The translations under genes and the position numbers were made by a program. From positions 1 to 24,928 of IMG/VR virus record IMGVR_UViG_3300020205_000291: DNA of 24,928 bases; one strand, given 5' to 3'. Positions 1-7,200 of this stretch are shown in pieces (position 1 is the first letter of the stretch; every line of letters begins with the position of its first letter). The DNA is from a virus. A model generated the notes under the pieces. It was not told the DNA's origin, did not search any database, and saw only the letters and a list, made by a program, of their open reading frames with translations.

Positions 1-1
1 C

Positions 2-388
2 AAGCTGACCCCCAACGTGACGTACGGGGAGCTCACTCAACAATCAGAGGCCCGTCGGTTCACGGCTCAACACCAGTGCGACACGGCCCTAGTGCTGGCT
101 CAGTTCGTCCAAAAGGCCCGGGATCACTTCGGTGGACCCGCAATCATCACCAGTGGCCACCGTCCCCCCAAGATCAACGCCCAGGTGGGTGGGGCCAGCC
201 AGTCCGAGCACCTCTACAACGCCAAAGACACCGGTGCCGTCGACTTCTACGTCGATGGGACCTCCGTTTACACCCTGCAGGCCTGGGCCGACAAGGAGTG
301 GCCGTATTCCCTGGGCCTCGGAGCCCCTCGGGGGTTCATTCATGTGGGGATGCGCCCCGGCAAACCCCGCATAAGATGGGACTACTGA
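2..388 (+). CDS. M15-family peptidase, probable endolysin (5' end outside the window)
   Basis: Zinc D,D-/L,D-peptidase of the Peptidase M15 type (PF08291-like), expected to cut peptide cross-links of peptidoglycan for host lysis. The visible residues include the SGHRPP motif followed by SEH and GAVDF (first His and Asp zinc ligands) and then GFIHVGMR (last His ligand), in the order and spacing of the family. A GTG lies at 17, but the frame stays open to the window edge and the residues before it (KLTPN, then VTYGELT) look like the usual 'L(T/S)-pN-f-ELt' opening of M15 endolysins. The true start is therefore probably upstream and the gene partial. It is the only clear plus-strand gene here and converges on the late gene block. 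T7 uses an amidase (gp3.5) instead. The family call is firm; the lysis role follows from phage context. Confidence 0.85.
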   Translation, partial: KLTPNVTYGELTQQSEARRFTAQHQCDTALVLAQFVQKARDHFGGPAIITSGHRPPKINAQVGGASQSEHLYNAKDTGAVDFYVDGTSVYTLQAWADKEWPYSLGLGAPRGFIHVGMRPGKPRIRWDY

Positions 389-398
389 CATCAGACCC

Positions 399-455
399 AT
401 GAAAAAAGGCGGCAAAGGCACCAAGGGCGGCGGCGGCGGCAAAAAGGGCTACTGA
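399..455 (+). CDS. Lys/Gly-rich 18-residue mini-ORF (possible)
   Basis: Ten bases after the endolysin stop, an ATG opens an 18-codon frame made almost only of Lys and Gly, ending GKKGY before a TGA. It is co-directional with the endolysin and its stop lies 10 bases from the stop of the convergent minus-strand cassette. The low-complexity, strongly basic composition would suit a nucleic-acid or membrane-surface binding peptide, but no function can be assigned. No good Shine-Dalgarno sequence is visible, so it may be translated only by coupling to the endolysin, or not at all. The GGC run could also be simple-sequence DNA. Confidence 0.35.
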   Translation: MKKGGKGTKGGGGGKKGY

Positions 456-458
456 TCT

Positions 459-472
459 GCGGTTTTTACCGC
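459..472. repeat. Short inverted repeat at the convergent gene ends
   Basis: GCGGT and ACCGC are perfect 5-bp arms around a TTTT loop, placed between and over the two convergent stop codons (plus-strand stop at 453-455, minus-strand stop at 466-468). The position suits a bidirectional transcription end, but the stem is short and no T-run follows in either direction, so a terminator role is weakly supported. Confidence 0.25.
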
Positions 473-654
473 TTCACCAGTGGGGTGATGACACCAGCCA
501 AGATCTCGATGGCCCGGTACAGCTTCACCGCCATCCGGCTGTACTTGCCCAGGACCTCGTTGTCCCGAGGGGTGGGTGTCAGGTTCACGATGGCCACCGC
601 AGCGCCATGGACGGCCACAGCTACAGCTACGTACTCAACGATCCTGGGGGTCAT
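466..654 (-). CDS. Small membrane protein, conserved phage hypothetical (holin candidate)
   Basis: A 62-residue protein. Residues about 5-24 form a short hydrophobic Ala/Val-rich segment (EYVAVAVAVHGAAVAIVNL) that could span the membrane. It is followed by a polar PTPRDNEVLGKYSR stretch and a second moderately hydrophobic helix (YRAIEILAGVITPLVKR). The TPTPxDxE / Y-R-x-(I/L)-E-I-L-A pattern resembles a small protein common in cyanophages and other phages whose role is undetermined. It is the last gene of the minus-strand late block, overlaps the preceding gene by 20 bases, and faces the convergent endolysin. A membrane helper of lysis (holin or spanin-like) is plausible but not shown. The ATG start has no clear Shine-Dalgarno, consistent with translational coupling. 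Confidence 0.7.
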   Translation of the reverse strand: MTPRIVEYVAVAVAVHGAAVAIVNLTPTPRDNEVLGKYSRMAVKLYRAIEILAGVITPLVKR

Positions 655-880
655 GTGCGGGGGAGTTGCTGGTTGCAGTTTGCCACTTGCGATCCAGGTT
701 GTCTGCTGCCTCCTTGGCCAACCATCGGGTCACCATCACTTCATGGTGCCAAGCGGTGTTCAACAGCTCTGCTGTGGCCAGCAGCCCTGACCAATCTTCA
801 TCCTGGTACAGCTCCAACAACTGTCGCTGGACTCGTTCTTCACTGAGCTCCAGCTCAAGGCTTTGCTCGATTGGGTTCAA
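635..880 (-). CDS. Conserved small hypothetical protein
   Basis: An 81-residue, mainly helical, acidic protein that opens with an amphipathic Glu/Leu-rich segment (IEQSLELELSEERVQRQL) and then a Trp/His-containing helix (NTAWHHEVMVTRWLAKEA). This resembles a small gene type found next to tail-fibre and lysis genes in cyanophages; no biochemical role is known to me. The likely start is a TTG whose bases overlap the TGA of the upstream gene (4-base overlap), typical of coupled translation. No signal peptide, membrane segment or catalytic motif is visible. The last ~15 residues (TATSNSPAHDPQDR) look disordered and lie over the start of the next gene. Confidence 0.65.
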   Translation of the reverse strand: MNPIEQSLELELSEERVQRQLLELYQDEDWSGLLATAELLNTAWHHEVMVTRWLAKEAADNLDRKWQTATSNSPAHDPQDR

Positions 881-1119
881 TACTTGCGCTCAATGGCCCG
901 AAGGCGTTCCTCATGGTCTTGGAGCATGACCTGCATTGCGCCAAGAATCGTGGTGGTCTTGGCCTCAAACCGACCCAGGCCCCCGGCAATTTTCCAGAGA
1001 GCAGAGACCCCGGCACCGCCAAGACCAAAAATAGCAACGACGGTGGCGGGGTCCACGGGCAGCGGGTCTGCGTCAACGCAATTTAGCAGCGGATGCGGAT
1101 CGAGCCAGTGTTTATGCAA
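877..1119 (-). CDS. Single-membrane-segment protein, holin-like by position; start uncertain
   Basis: The core is a hydrophobic Gly/Ala helix (ATVVAIFGLGGAGVSALW) followed by a charged, coiled-coil-prone tail (MLQDHEERLRAIERKY). One membrane helix near the N-terminus with a charged C-terminus, encoded just after the tail fibre, matches the position and shape of T7 gp17.5-type class II holins; this is inference. The start is ambiguous. A TTG at 1119 overlaps the TAA of the upstream gene, as other starts do in this packed cassette, and is used here. A TTG at 1140 would add 7 residues. A GTG at 1056 would give a compact 59-residue protein beginning with V/M-DPATVV, which looks more natural for a holin. 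None has a clear Shine-Dalgarno. Confidence 0.6.
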   Translation of the reverse strand: MHKHWLDPHPLLNCVDADPLPVDPATVVAIFGLGGAGVSALWKIAGGLGRFEAKTTTILGAMQVMLQDHEERLRAIERKY

Positions 1120-1351
1120 GCGATGCCTGGTACGCGGCAATCACCTCTGGCGTCCATAGCGCAGCAGCAACTGCCTGTAGCTCAGGGCAGTCGTCGCTTA
1201 CGTCATCGCCGGGGGTGCGGACATGGCGGTGGTAGGTCTTGCCGACTTGCTCGCCGTCCTTTTCGATGATGTCAGCGCGGCGGCACTGGATGATCGAATA
1301 GGGCGGGATTACTTCAAGCTGGTGTTCGTGACGCTCGGTGAAAGTGGCCAT
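1112..1351 (-). CDS. Conserved small hypothetical protein downstream of the tail fibre
   Basis: A 79-residue soluble protein. The N-terminus TERHEHQLEVIPPYSIIQCR is followed by a basic stretch (GKTYHRHVRTPGDDVSD) and a C-terminal helix (ALWTPEVIAAYQASLA). The pattern ExxxEVIPPYSIIQ...HR...PGDDVSD is one I associate with a small, function-unknown gene widespread in cyanophages near tail-fibre genes. It starts with ATG 68 bases downstream of the tail-fibre stop and opens the four-gene cassette. No membrane segment or enzyme motif is seen. It is probably a real conserved gene; function unknown. Confidence 0.7.
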   Translation of the reverse strand: MATFTERHEHQLEVIPPYSIIQCRRADIIEKDGEQVGKTYHRHVRTPGDDVSDDCPELQAVAAALWTPEVIAAYQASLA

Positions 1352-1419
1352 TTTAGAAACTGCCGACTGGCAGGAACAGGTTTAATGGTCGTAGTTTTGA
1401 GCCGGGTTGCGGGCTTGGG

Positions 1420-4287
1420 TCAAGCTGTTTGATATGAGCCGCTTGTATAAAGCTCAGTGACGGCACTGTCATACGCAACATTAGTTGTTGCACCGCCACC
1501 AACAACGTTTTGCATAAGAAATATATTATTGTTTGTGTGAACGAAAGAAACGGCAGTTGTATTGGCAGTCAAGGCAAGGCCATTGGCATATCCAATGACA
1601 AGAGAAGAATAAGCTGATGGAACAAACGGTAGTCCAGTAATTTTCAGGTTTCCAGTGCCAGTACCAGCGGACCACGAAAGCTCAATACCAATATAAACTA
1701 AATTGCCAATTTTAGTGTATTTACCAGTCCTGTTAGTGTAACTAGCAGTTCCTGTTGTACTTGTTCCTTCAACCGTAGGCGTCCACGTCCCCTCTTCATA
1801 GTCATCCAGCGTATTGACATCAGTACACGCCACAGCAGTAGCGGGGAACGTGATGCCGCTGGTAAGTTGCAAGATGCCGCCGTTGGTATTTTCAGTAACC
1901 GTACCAACTAAGAGCCTGCCGCTGGAGTCGATGCGGGCGCGTTCAACACTGCTGGTAACAAACTTAATTGGACCGACACTAGAGTAAATGTTCCGTGTCA
2001 ATACATCCAGATTACCGCCAAGCTCAGGACTAAGGTCAGAGACAAGGTTAGTGGAATATGAGTTGGGGTCAATGGTGACAAAGCCTGTCTGCTGATCAAC
2101 AGCAAACGTATCTCCAACCTTGAACTTACCGCTCTGGTCGGTACTGGTCAGCCACACCTTGCCACTATTAAGATTGATGGCTTCTTTGCTTTCATCAGCA
2201 ACACCACCATTCTCAGGCAATGCGTTGTAGTTAGTACCAGAACCGGCGTACTCCATCGTGTGGGACGCAGTGCTGATCATTGACCGCAGGAAGAACGACA
2301 CTGTTGCGCCGTTGGCGTGGCTGTTGATCAAACCAAGGTTCTCTGCCCTGTTGCTTGGGTTAGGGCGACTGATGACAACGTTCCAGCCAGCACCATTAGC
2401 CGTAGCACTGAGGATCGGGTAAATGTCAGAACCGATCTGAACCAGCATGTTGATGGCTGGACGGGTCGCATCACCAAACCAGGTGCCACCTGCCGTTGGA
2501 GCATTGATGGCGAAGGTGGTGGCAGAAGCAGACGCAGCACCGTTGGCGGTGGCCGTAAAGATGGCAGCGGAGCTCTTGCCGTCAGCAATCAGTCCGTACC
2601 GACCAAAGTCAGTGGTGCCCACCTCCATGTTGATCTGGCCGCCAGACAACGCTTTGGCGTGGTAGTGACAGAAGAGGCCGAAGAACGACACGGCCTGGGC
2701 ATAGCCGTTATTGCACACCAGCAGGCCAGGACCATCAAGGCACACCTGGGTGAACTCGTTGACGACGAAGCTCCTCAGGGGGCTGCTGACGCTTGGGACA
2801 GAGCCATCAACGATGATGCCACCACCAGTCGGAGCAGATGTCAGATCACCACCAGTGCCTGCGTAGTTGTTGGGGTTGAACGCACTGTTGTCGATGCCGC
2901 TGTCGGCAAAGTTGGTGCAGTTGTTGATGTACGGGCTCTTCTTAATGCTGCAGCCGGGGTAGAAGCCTGCCACCCAGCCCTGGTTGGTAGGCAGGCCATA
3001 AGTGGCGTTGCTGTCAATGGCATTACCACCACGGCCCCCAGAAGCCTTCAGCCCGACAAAGGTGAACCCATCGATGTAGGTGCCAGAGTTGCAGCGGAAC
3101 ATGATCTGTTCCTGCGTGGCGACAGTCGGGTGGATGAAGCACGACCGCTGTGCCTCACCAACGATGGAGAGGTTGGCGACAGTGATGTCGATGGGCAGGG
3201 ACTCCTGGTAGACCCCAGGTGCCACCTTGATGATGTCGCCGGCAGCAGCGGCGATGACTGCCGCCTTGATGGTTTTCTTGGGATTGATGATGCGGTGACC
3301 ATCAGCAGCATCGTCACCGTTGACGGAGTCCACGTAGATCACCGTGGGCTGTGTCGTGAACGTGCCGCCGGAAGCGATGCCCAGCCAAGAGGACCCGTTC
3401 CAGACCGACAGCGTCTTGTTGGCGTCGTTCTGCAGCCAGGTCTTGCCAAGCCTCCAGCCACTCCCGGATGGTGTGGAGGTCTGGACCAGCGTGTCGTGAC
3501 GCACGTCCATCTCGCTGGTCGTGGCGCCAGTGGTGCCGATGTACGCATTGCTCGAGACCCAGGTCTCGGTTGAATCAATGGTCTCGTCGGTGTTGTTCCA
3601 GGTGGTGGAGTCGACGTAGGTCTTGGTGGCAGCGTCCTGGTTGGACGTTGGATCACCCAGCCCGGTGATCTTGTTGGTCGACATGGCCAAGGGGCCAGTC
3701 ATCGTGTCCCCGGCAGACGCGACCGTGGTGGTGTCCACGTACGTCTTGGTGGCTGCGTCCTGGGCGTTGGTCGGGTTGCCGAGACCGGTGATCTTGTTGG
3801 TGCCCATGGCCAGGACACCAGTCATCGTGTCGCCAGCAGATGCGACGGTGGTGGTATCGACGTAGTTCTTGGTGGCTGCGTCCTGTGCCGCTACCGGATC
3901 AGCAACGTTGGTGATGCGTTGGTTGCTGGCCGTCGGGAAACCCGTTGTCGGGTCCACGTACACCGATTGCTTGATGTCGTCGTCGATCTCCTGTTCTTTG
4001 TACAGGTGCTGGTTGTTGGTGGTGTCCAGGTCAGCAGCGACCAAGGTCGACCCGTCCGCAAAGTCAACCAGGTTGCCGGGCAGGGGCGTCAGTCGCCTGA
4101 TCTCAACCCGAACCCCCGCCCCAGGCGCTGTCGTGAACTGGATGGTGCTGTCGTTGACCCAGGTGAAGGCCGACGTCAGGGTGTAATTGACATAAGCAAC
4201 GATGTGTTCCTTGCGGATATAAGGAAACGCCACTGCAAACTGGGTGGTCGACCCGTTGCCCGTGGTGATGTTGTAGGAGTAAGGCAT
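1420..4287 (-). CDS. Tail fibre protein (T7 gp17-type N-terminus, beta-helix trunk)
   Basis: Receptor-binding tail fibre of 955 residues (T7 gp17 is about 553). Residues 1 to ~120 match the T7 gp17 N-terminal anchoring region, with SYNITTGNGSTTQFAVAFPYI and an E(I/V)RRLTP motif. Residues ~125-228 carry three 41-residue units with the motif ITGLGxPTxxQDAATKxYVD, typical of phage fibre stems. From ~312 a YVDSVNGDD..DG..NPKKTI motif starts a pectin-lyase-like right-handed beta-helix. The C-terminal part contains LSPELGGNLDV, RIDSSGRLLVGT and DYEEGTWTPT, modules recurrent in cyanophage fibres. The tip region (about 1420-2240) is clearly richer in A+T than the rest of the gene and genome, suggesting exchange of the receptor-binding end. 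It starts 6 bases after the stop of the giant gp16-position gene. Confidence 0.92.
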   Translation of the reverse strand: MPYSYNITTGNGSTTQFAVAFPYIRKEHIVAYVNYTLTSAFTWVNDSTIQFTTAPGAGVRVEIRRLTPLPGNLVDFADGSTLVAADLDTTNNQHLYKEQEIDDDIKQSVYVDPTTGFPTASNQRITNVADPVAAQDAATKNYVDTTTVASAGDTMTGVLAMGTNKITGLGNPTNAQDAATKTYVDTTTVASAGDTMTGPLAMSTNKITGLGDPTSNQDAATKTYVDSTTWNNTDETIDSTETWVSSNAYIGTTGATTSEMDVRHDTLVQTSTPSGSGWRLGKTWLQNDANKTLSVWNGSSWLGIASGGTFTTQPTVIYVDSVNGDDAADGHRIINPKKTIKAAVIAAAAGDIIKVAPGVYQESLPIDITVANLSIVGEAQRSCFIHPTVATQEQIMFRCNSGTYIDGFTFVGLKASGGRGGNAIDSNATYGLPTNQGWVAGFYPGCSIKKSPYINNCTNFADSGIDNSAFNPNNYAGTGGDLTSAPTGGGIIVDGSVPSVSSPLRSFVVNEFTQVCLDGPGLLVCNNGYAQAVSFFGLFCHYHAKALSGGQINMEVGTTDFGRYGLIADGKSSAAIFTATANGAASASATTFAINAPTAGGTWFGDATRPAINMLVQIGSDIYPILSATANGAGWNVVISRPNPSNRAENLGLINSHANGATVSFFLRSMISTASHTMEYAGSGTNYNALPENGGVADESKEAINLNSGKVWLTSTDQSGKFKVGDTFAVDQQTGFVTIDPNSYSTNLVSDLSPELGGNLDVLTRNIYSSVGPIKFVTSSVERARIDSSGRLLVGTVTENTNGGILQLTSGITFPATAVACTDVNTLDDYEEGTWTPTVEGTSTTGTASYTNRTGKYTKIGNLVYIGIELSWSAGTGTGNLKITGLPFVPSAYSSLVIGYANGLALTANTTAVSFVHTNNNIFLMQNVVGGGATTNVAYDSAVTELYTSGSYQTA
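3607..3915 (-). repeat. Tandem 123-bp (41-codon) repeats in the tail fibre gene
   Basis: The sequence TCTTGGTGGC(A/T)GCGTCCTG recurs in plus-strand reading at 3621, 3744 and 3867, exactly 123 bases apart. It encodes three units of the motif ITGLGxP..QDAATKxYVD; the second and third units are near identical and the outer ones partial or diverged. Such repeats build the fibre stem and are natural sites for recombination and length change. Confidence 0.85.
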
Positions 4288-4293
4288 CGGGGT

Positions 4294-7200
4294 CTAGCGG
4301 GGGGTTGGGGACCAGGAGGACTGCATGCCGTAGGTGGCGTTAAAGGTGGCCTGGGCTTGGGAAGCCTTGTTTTCTTCAATCATCCTCGCAAGCTCTGGCT
4401 CTGATGCCAAGAACTCAGCCTTGATGAAAGGCTTGTAGTAGTTGATCTCCTTGTTGATACGGATGACCCGTTCGCTTTGAGTGGCCTTGCTGGCCTCCGG
4501 TGGCGGCAGCTGCCAATAGCTGGAACCAGGGGCCACCATGGCGCTCAAGCCCTGGTGCAGCGTCGATCCACGACCTGGTGGGATGAATTGGCTGGTGATC
4601 ACAGCCAACTTGTTGAGTTGGGTCTGGTTCATGCGGAAGTTTGGCAAGCCCAGCTCATTGGGTCCCCAGATCTGGAACGCTGTGCCGCGACCAGACAACC
4701 GACCCAGCTCGATGTCGACCGGGTCCCTGGAGCCTTCCTTGGTGGGGGTAAAGGCCAGGGGGCTCATGGCGTTGACGGCACCTTTGAGCCACGGCTGATC
4801 CTGTGGCAAGTAGTTGACGCCCCAGGCCTGCTCAACGGCGATTGGCTCACCGGTAAGGGGGTGCAGAATCGGTGGCAACTGGTCCGACAGGCCCGGGATC
4901 CTGCTGGCAAACCGTTGCGCTAGCTCATGGGCAAAGGCAAAGGGTTGTGGCAGCTCAGACTTTTCAATGGCCCGCTGGTACCCATCTGCCCCCTTGCGGG
5001 TGTTGTTGAAAATGGCCGGCATGAACCCAGCGAGACGTCGTTGCACGTAGCCGGAGAACGGATCAATCTGGCCCTCGGTCGGCACGAAGCTCTTGTCCTG
5101 CAGCTCGGAGATCAGGTTGAAGATCTCACCCATGGACTTGTACATGTCCTTGGTGAACTGGGCAAAGCCCACTTGCCGCGCTGTTTCAGCAACGGACAAG
5201 ACGAAGTTGGACGCCAGGATCTCCCGGGCCTCCTTCGGCAAGCTGTTGTTCAGGCTCATCTGCAAGCCGATCAACGAGAACACATTGGAGACGGTGTCCA
5301 GGGCCTGCAGATCCCACCACCGTGTCGTGTCACCAGTGGCCGGGTTCTTGAACCGGATGGAGTACGACTGGATGCCAAGGCGCTGCATCTTGGCCCGGGT
5401 CTGTGCGTTGTACGACCCAGGGCCACTGAACTCAACGAAACCGCTGGTGGCCAGCATGACCCCACCGACGAGCGTCATGTACGCGGTTGCGATCTCCCCA
5501 ATGGCCCGGCTCCGGGTGTTGCGGTCTTCGCTGAAGACGTCCCGGTAGAAGGTGTCGGCCAACAAAGCGCCGGCGCCTGTGGCCCGCATGGCGGCCTTGG
5601 TGATGTTGGCGGGGCTGGTTGGGAACGGGTTCAGGATGCCCAGCGCTGGCGTGTGGTTGATCGCGTCCTTGAACGCTTTGGGCATCCAACCAACGGCCTG
5701 GCCAATAGCCATGCCTCGCTGCGGCCAGATGCCTGGCTCCTCCTGCATCCAGGCCAAAGCCCGCTTGTTGATCTCAGCGGTGTCAGTGATGCCCTCTTCC
5801 TTGGCCTTGGCAATGCCGTACTCGTAGCTCCGGGGTTGGAACTGAACGTCGAGGGAGTCGGTGAAGTTGATCCAGTCCATCGCTGCTTTGGCGTGGATCC
5901 CGGTGAACGCACCGTTCTCGATCATCTGGTCGTTCAAGAACACGTTGACCCACTGGTTCTCGATGCGTTCGTCGGTGATCTTGCCGGCCTCGATCCGAGC
6001 CGCGTCACCAGTCAGGCCACGACCCTCGGCTTTCTCGAGCTCCAGGCCCATGATCCGGCTCCACTCGGCGCTAGGGCCGATGAGTGACGAGAAGAACGTG
6101 TCCAGCGAACCGGAGACCCGGCCAGAAACGCTCAGGGCTTTCCAGGCCTTGTGGGCAAACAGGGCCGGGATGTTCATGTTTTCGGGATCAATCCACCACG
6201 GGTTCTCCAGCGTGTTGGCCGGGTCATTGGTCTCCCCAAAGAGCGACGTCTGGCCGTCGCTTTGTCCCAGGTTCCGCTGGGCCAAGTCCATGGACGAGGC
6301 ACCCAGGTTGCCGAAGCTCTCGCCAGCCCGGAACGATTCCCCAACCAACCGCCAAGCGTTGGACCAGTTGGACACGTACCGGCCGTACATGCCCATGTTC
6401 AAGCCGGCCTGGCGCATGGCCCGGTACGCGGCCTTGTTGTCGCCTTTCAAAGTGGCGATGCCAGCTGCTCCGGTCTCAGCAATGGCCTGGTTGATGGGCA
6501 TCGTGACGGCCCTGTACGCAGAGCCGACGAGCATCTTGGTCCAGGTCTTGGGCGACCACAGCAACGCAGCCCGGTACACCTGCACAAACATCTCTTGGTT
6601 TAACCGACCGACGTCGATCTTGCCGACGATGCTGTTGAGCTTGGCCCGCATGCCGGGATTGCCGCGGCTAGAGATAGCAACCTGGGCGGCGATCTCGGTC
6701 ATTTCGGTGGCTTCGGGGCTCATGACCCCTTGCTCGATGTCGGACCTGATGTCGGGGTCGATTTTGCCCAGGATCGTGTTCATGGGGTTGGCGATCTCCC
6801 CCTCGATGTCGGTGCCCATGGATTCATTGGCCACCGGGACCTCGGGCTCCACTGCTGCCTGGGAGCCGACGACCCGGTTGGCGACATTGGTGTCGAAAAT
6901 GACGGTCTCTGGGGCGCCACCACCCAACTCAAAGTCCGGGCTGAACCGGATGCCGGAGTAACCCTGGCCGGTGGCCCAATCCCGAACGGCAGTCCTCTGG
7001 CCATCAGTCAGCGACAAGTTGCCGTCCACGCGCTCAAGGGCTCCAAGGTTCAGCTCCTGCACCAGGTCGGCAATGCGCTTGTCCATCGCCACCAGGTCCA
7101 GGATGCGCACGTCACTGGGCAGGTCACCAGCGGCAACGACGTCTCCGTACGCTGCTGCGCTCTGAGGGGACTCGGTGAAGTAAGCACCCGTGCCCAACAG

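Noticed and set aside
1355-1373. CTGCC-AGTC-GGCAG hairpin with TTTCT after the tail fibre (minus strand)
   Set aside because: The 5-bp stem is short and the T-run poor; too weak to call a terminator, though its place between fibre and the next gene is suggestive.
2317-3573. Long plus-strand open frame (418 codons) antisense to the tail fibre
   Set aside because: Lies wholly inside a well-supported gene, its translation has biased low-complexity content and no known domain; it is a product of high GC and repetitive codons on the other strand.
4927-6087. Plus-strand open frame (386 codons) antisense to the giant protein; likewise 7954-9066
   Set aside because: No recognisable domain, Arg/Gly/Val-rich shadow composition, and no intergenic promoter or RBS context.
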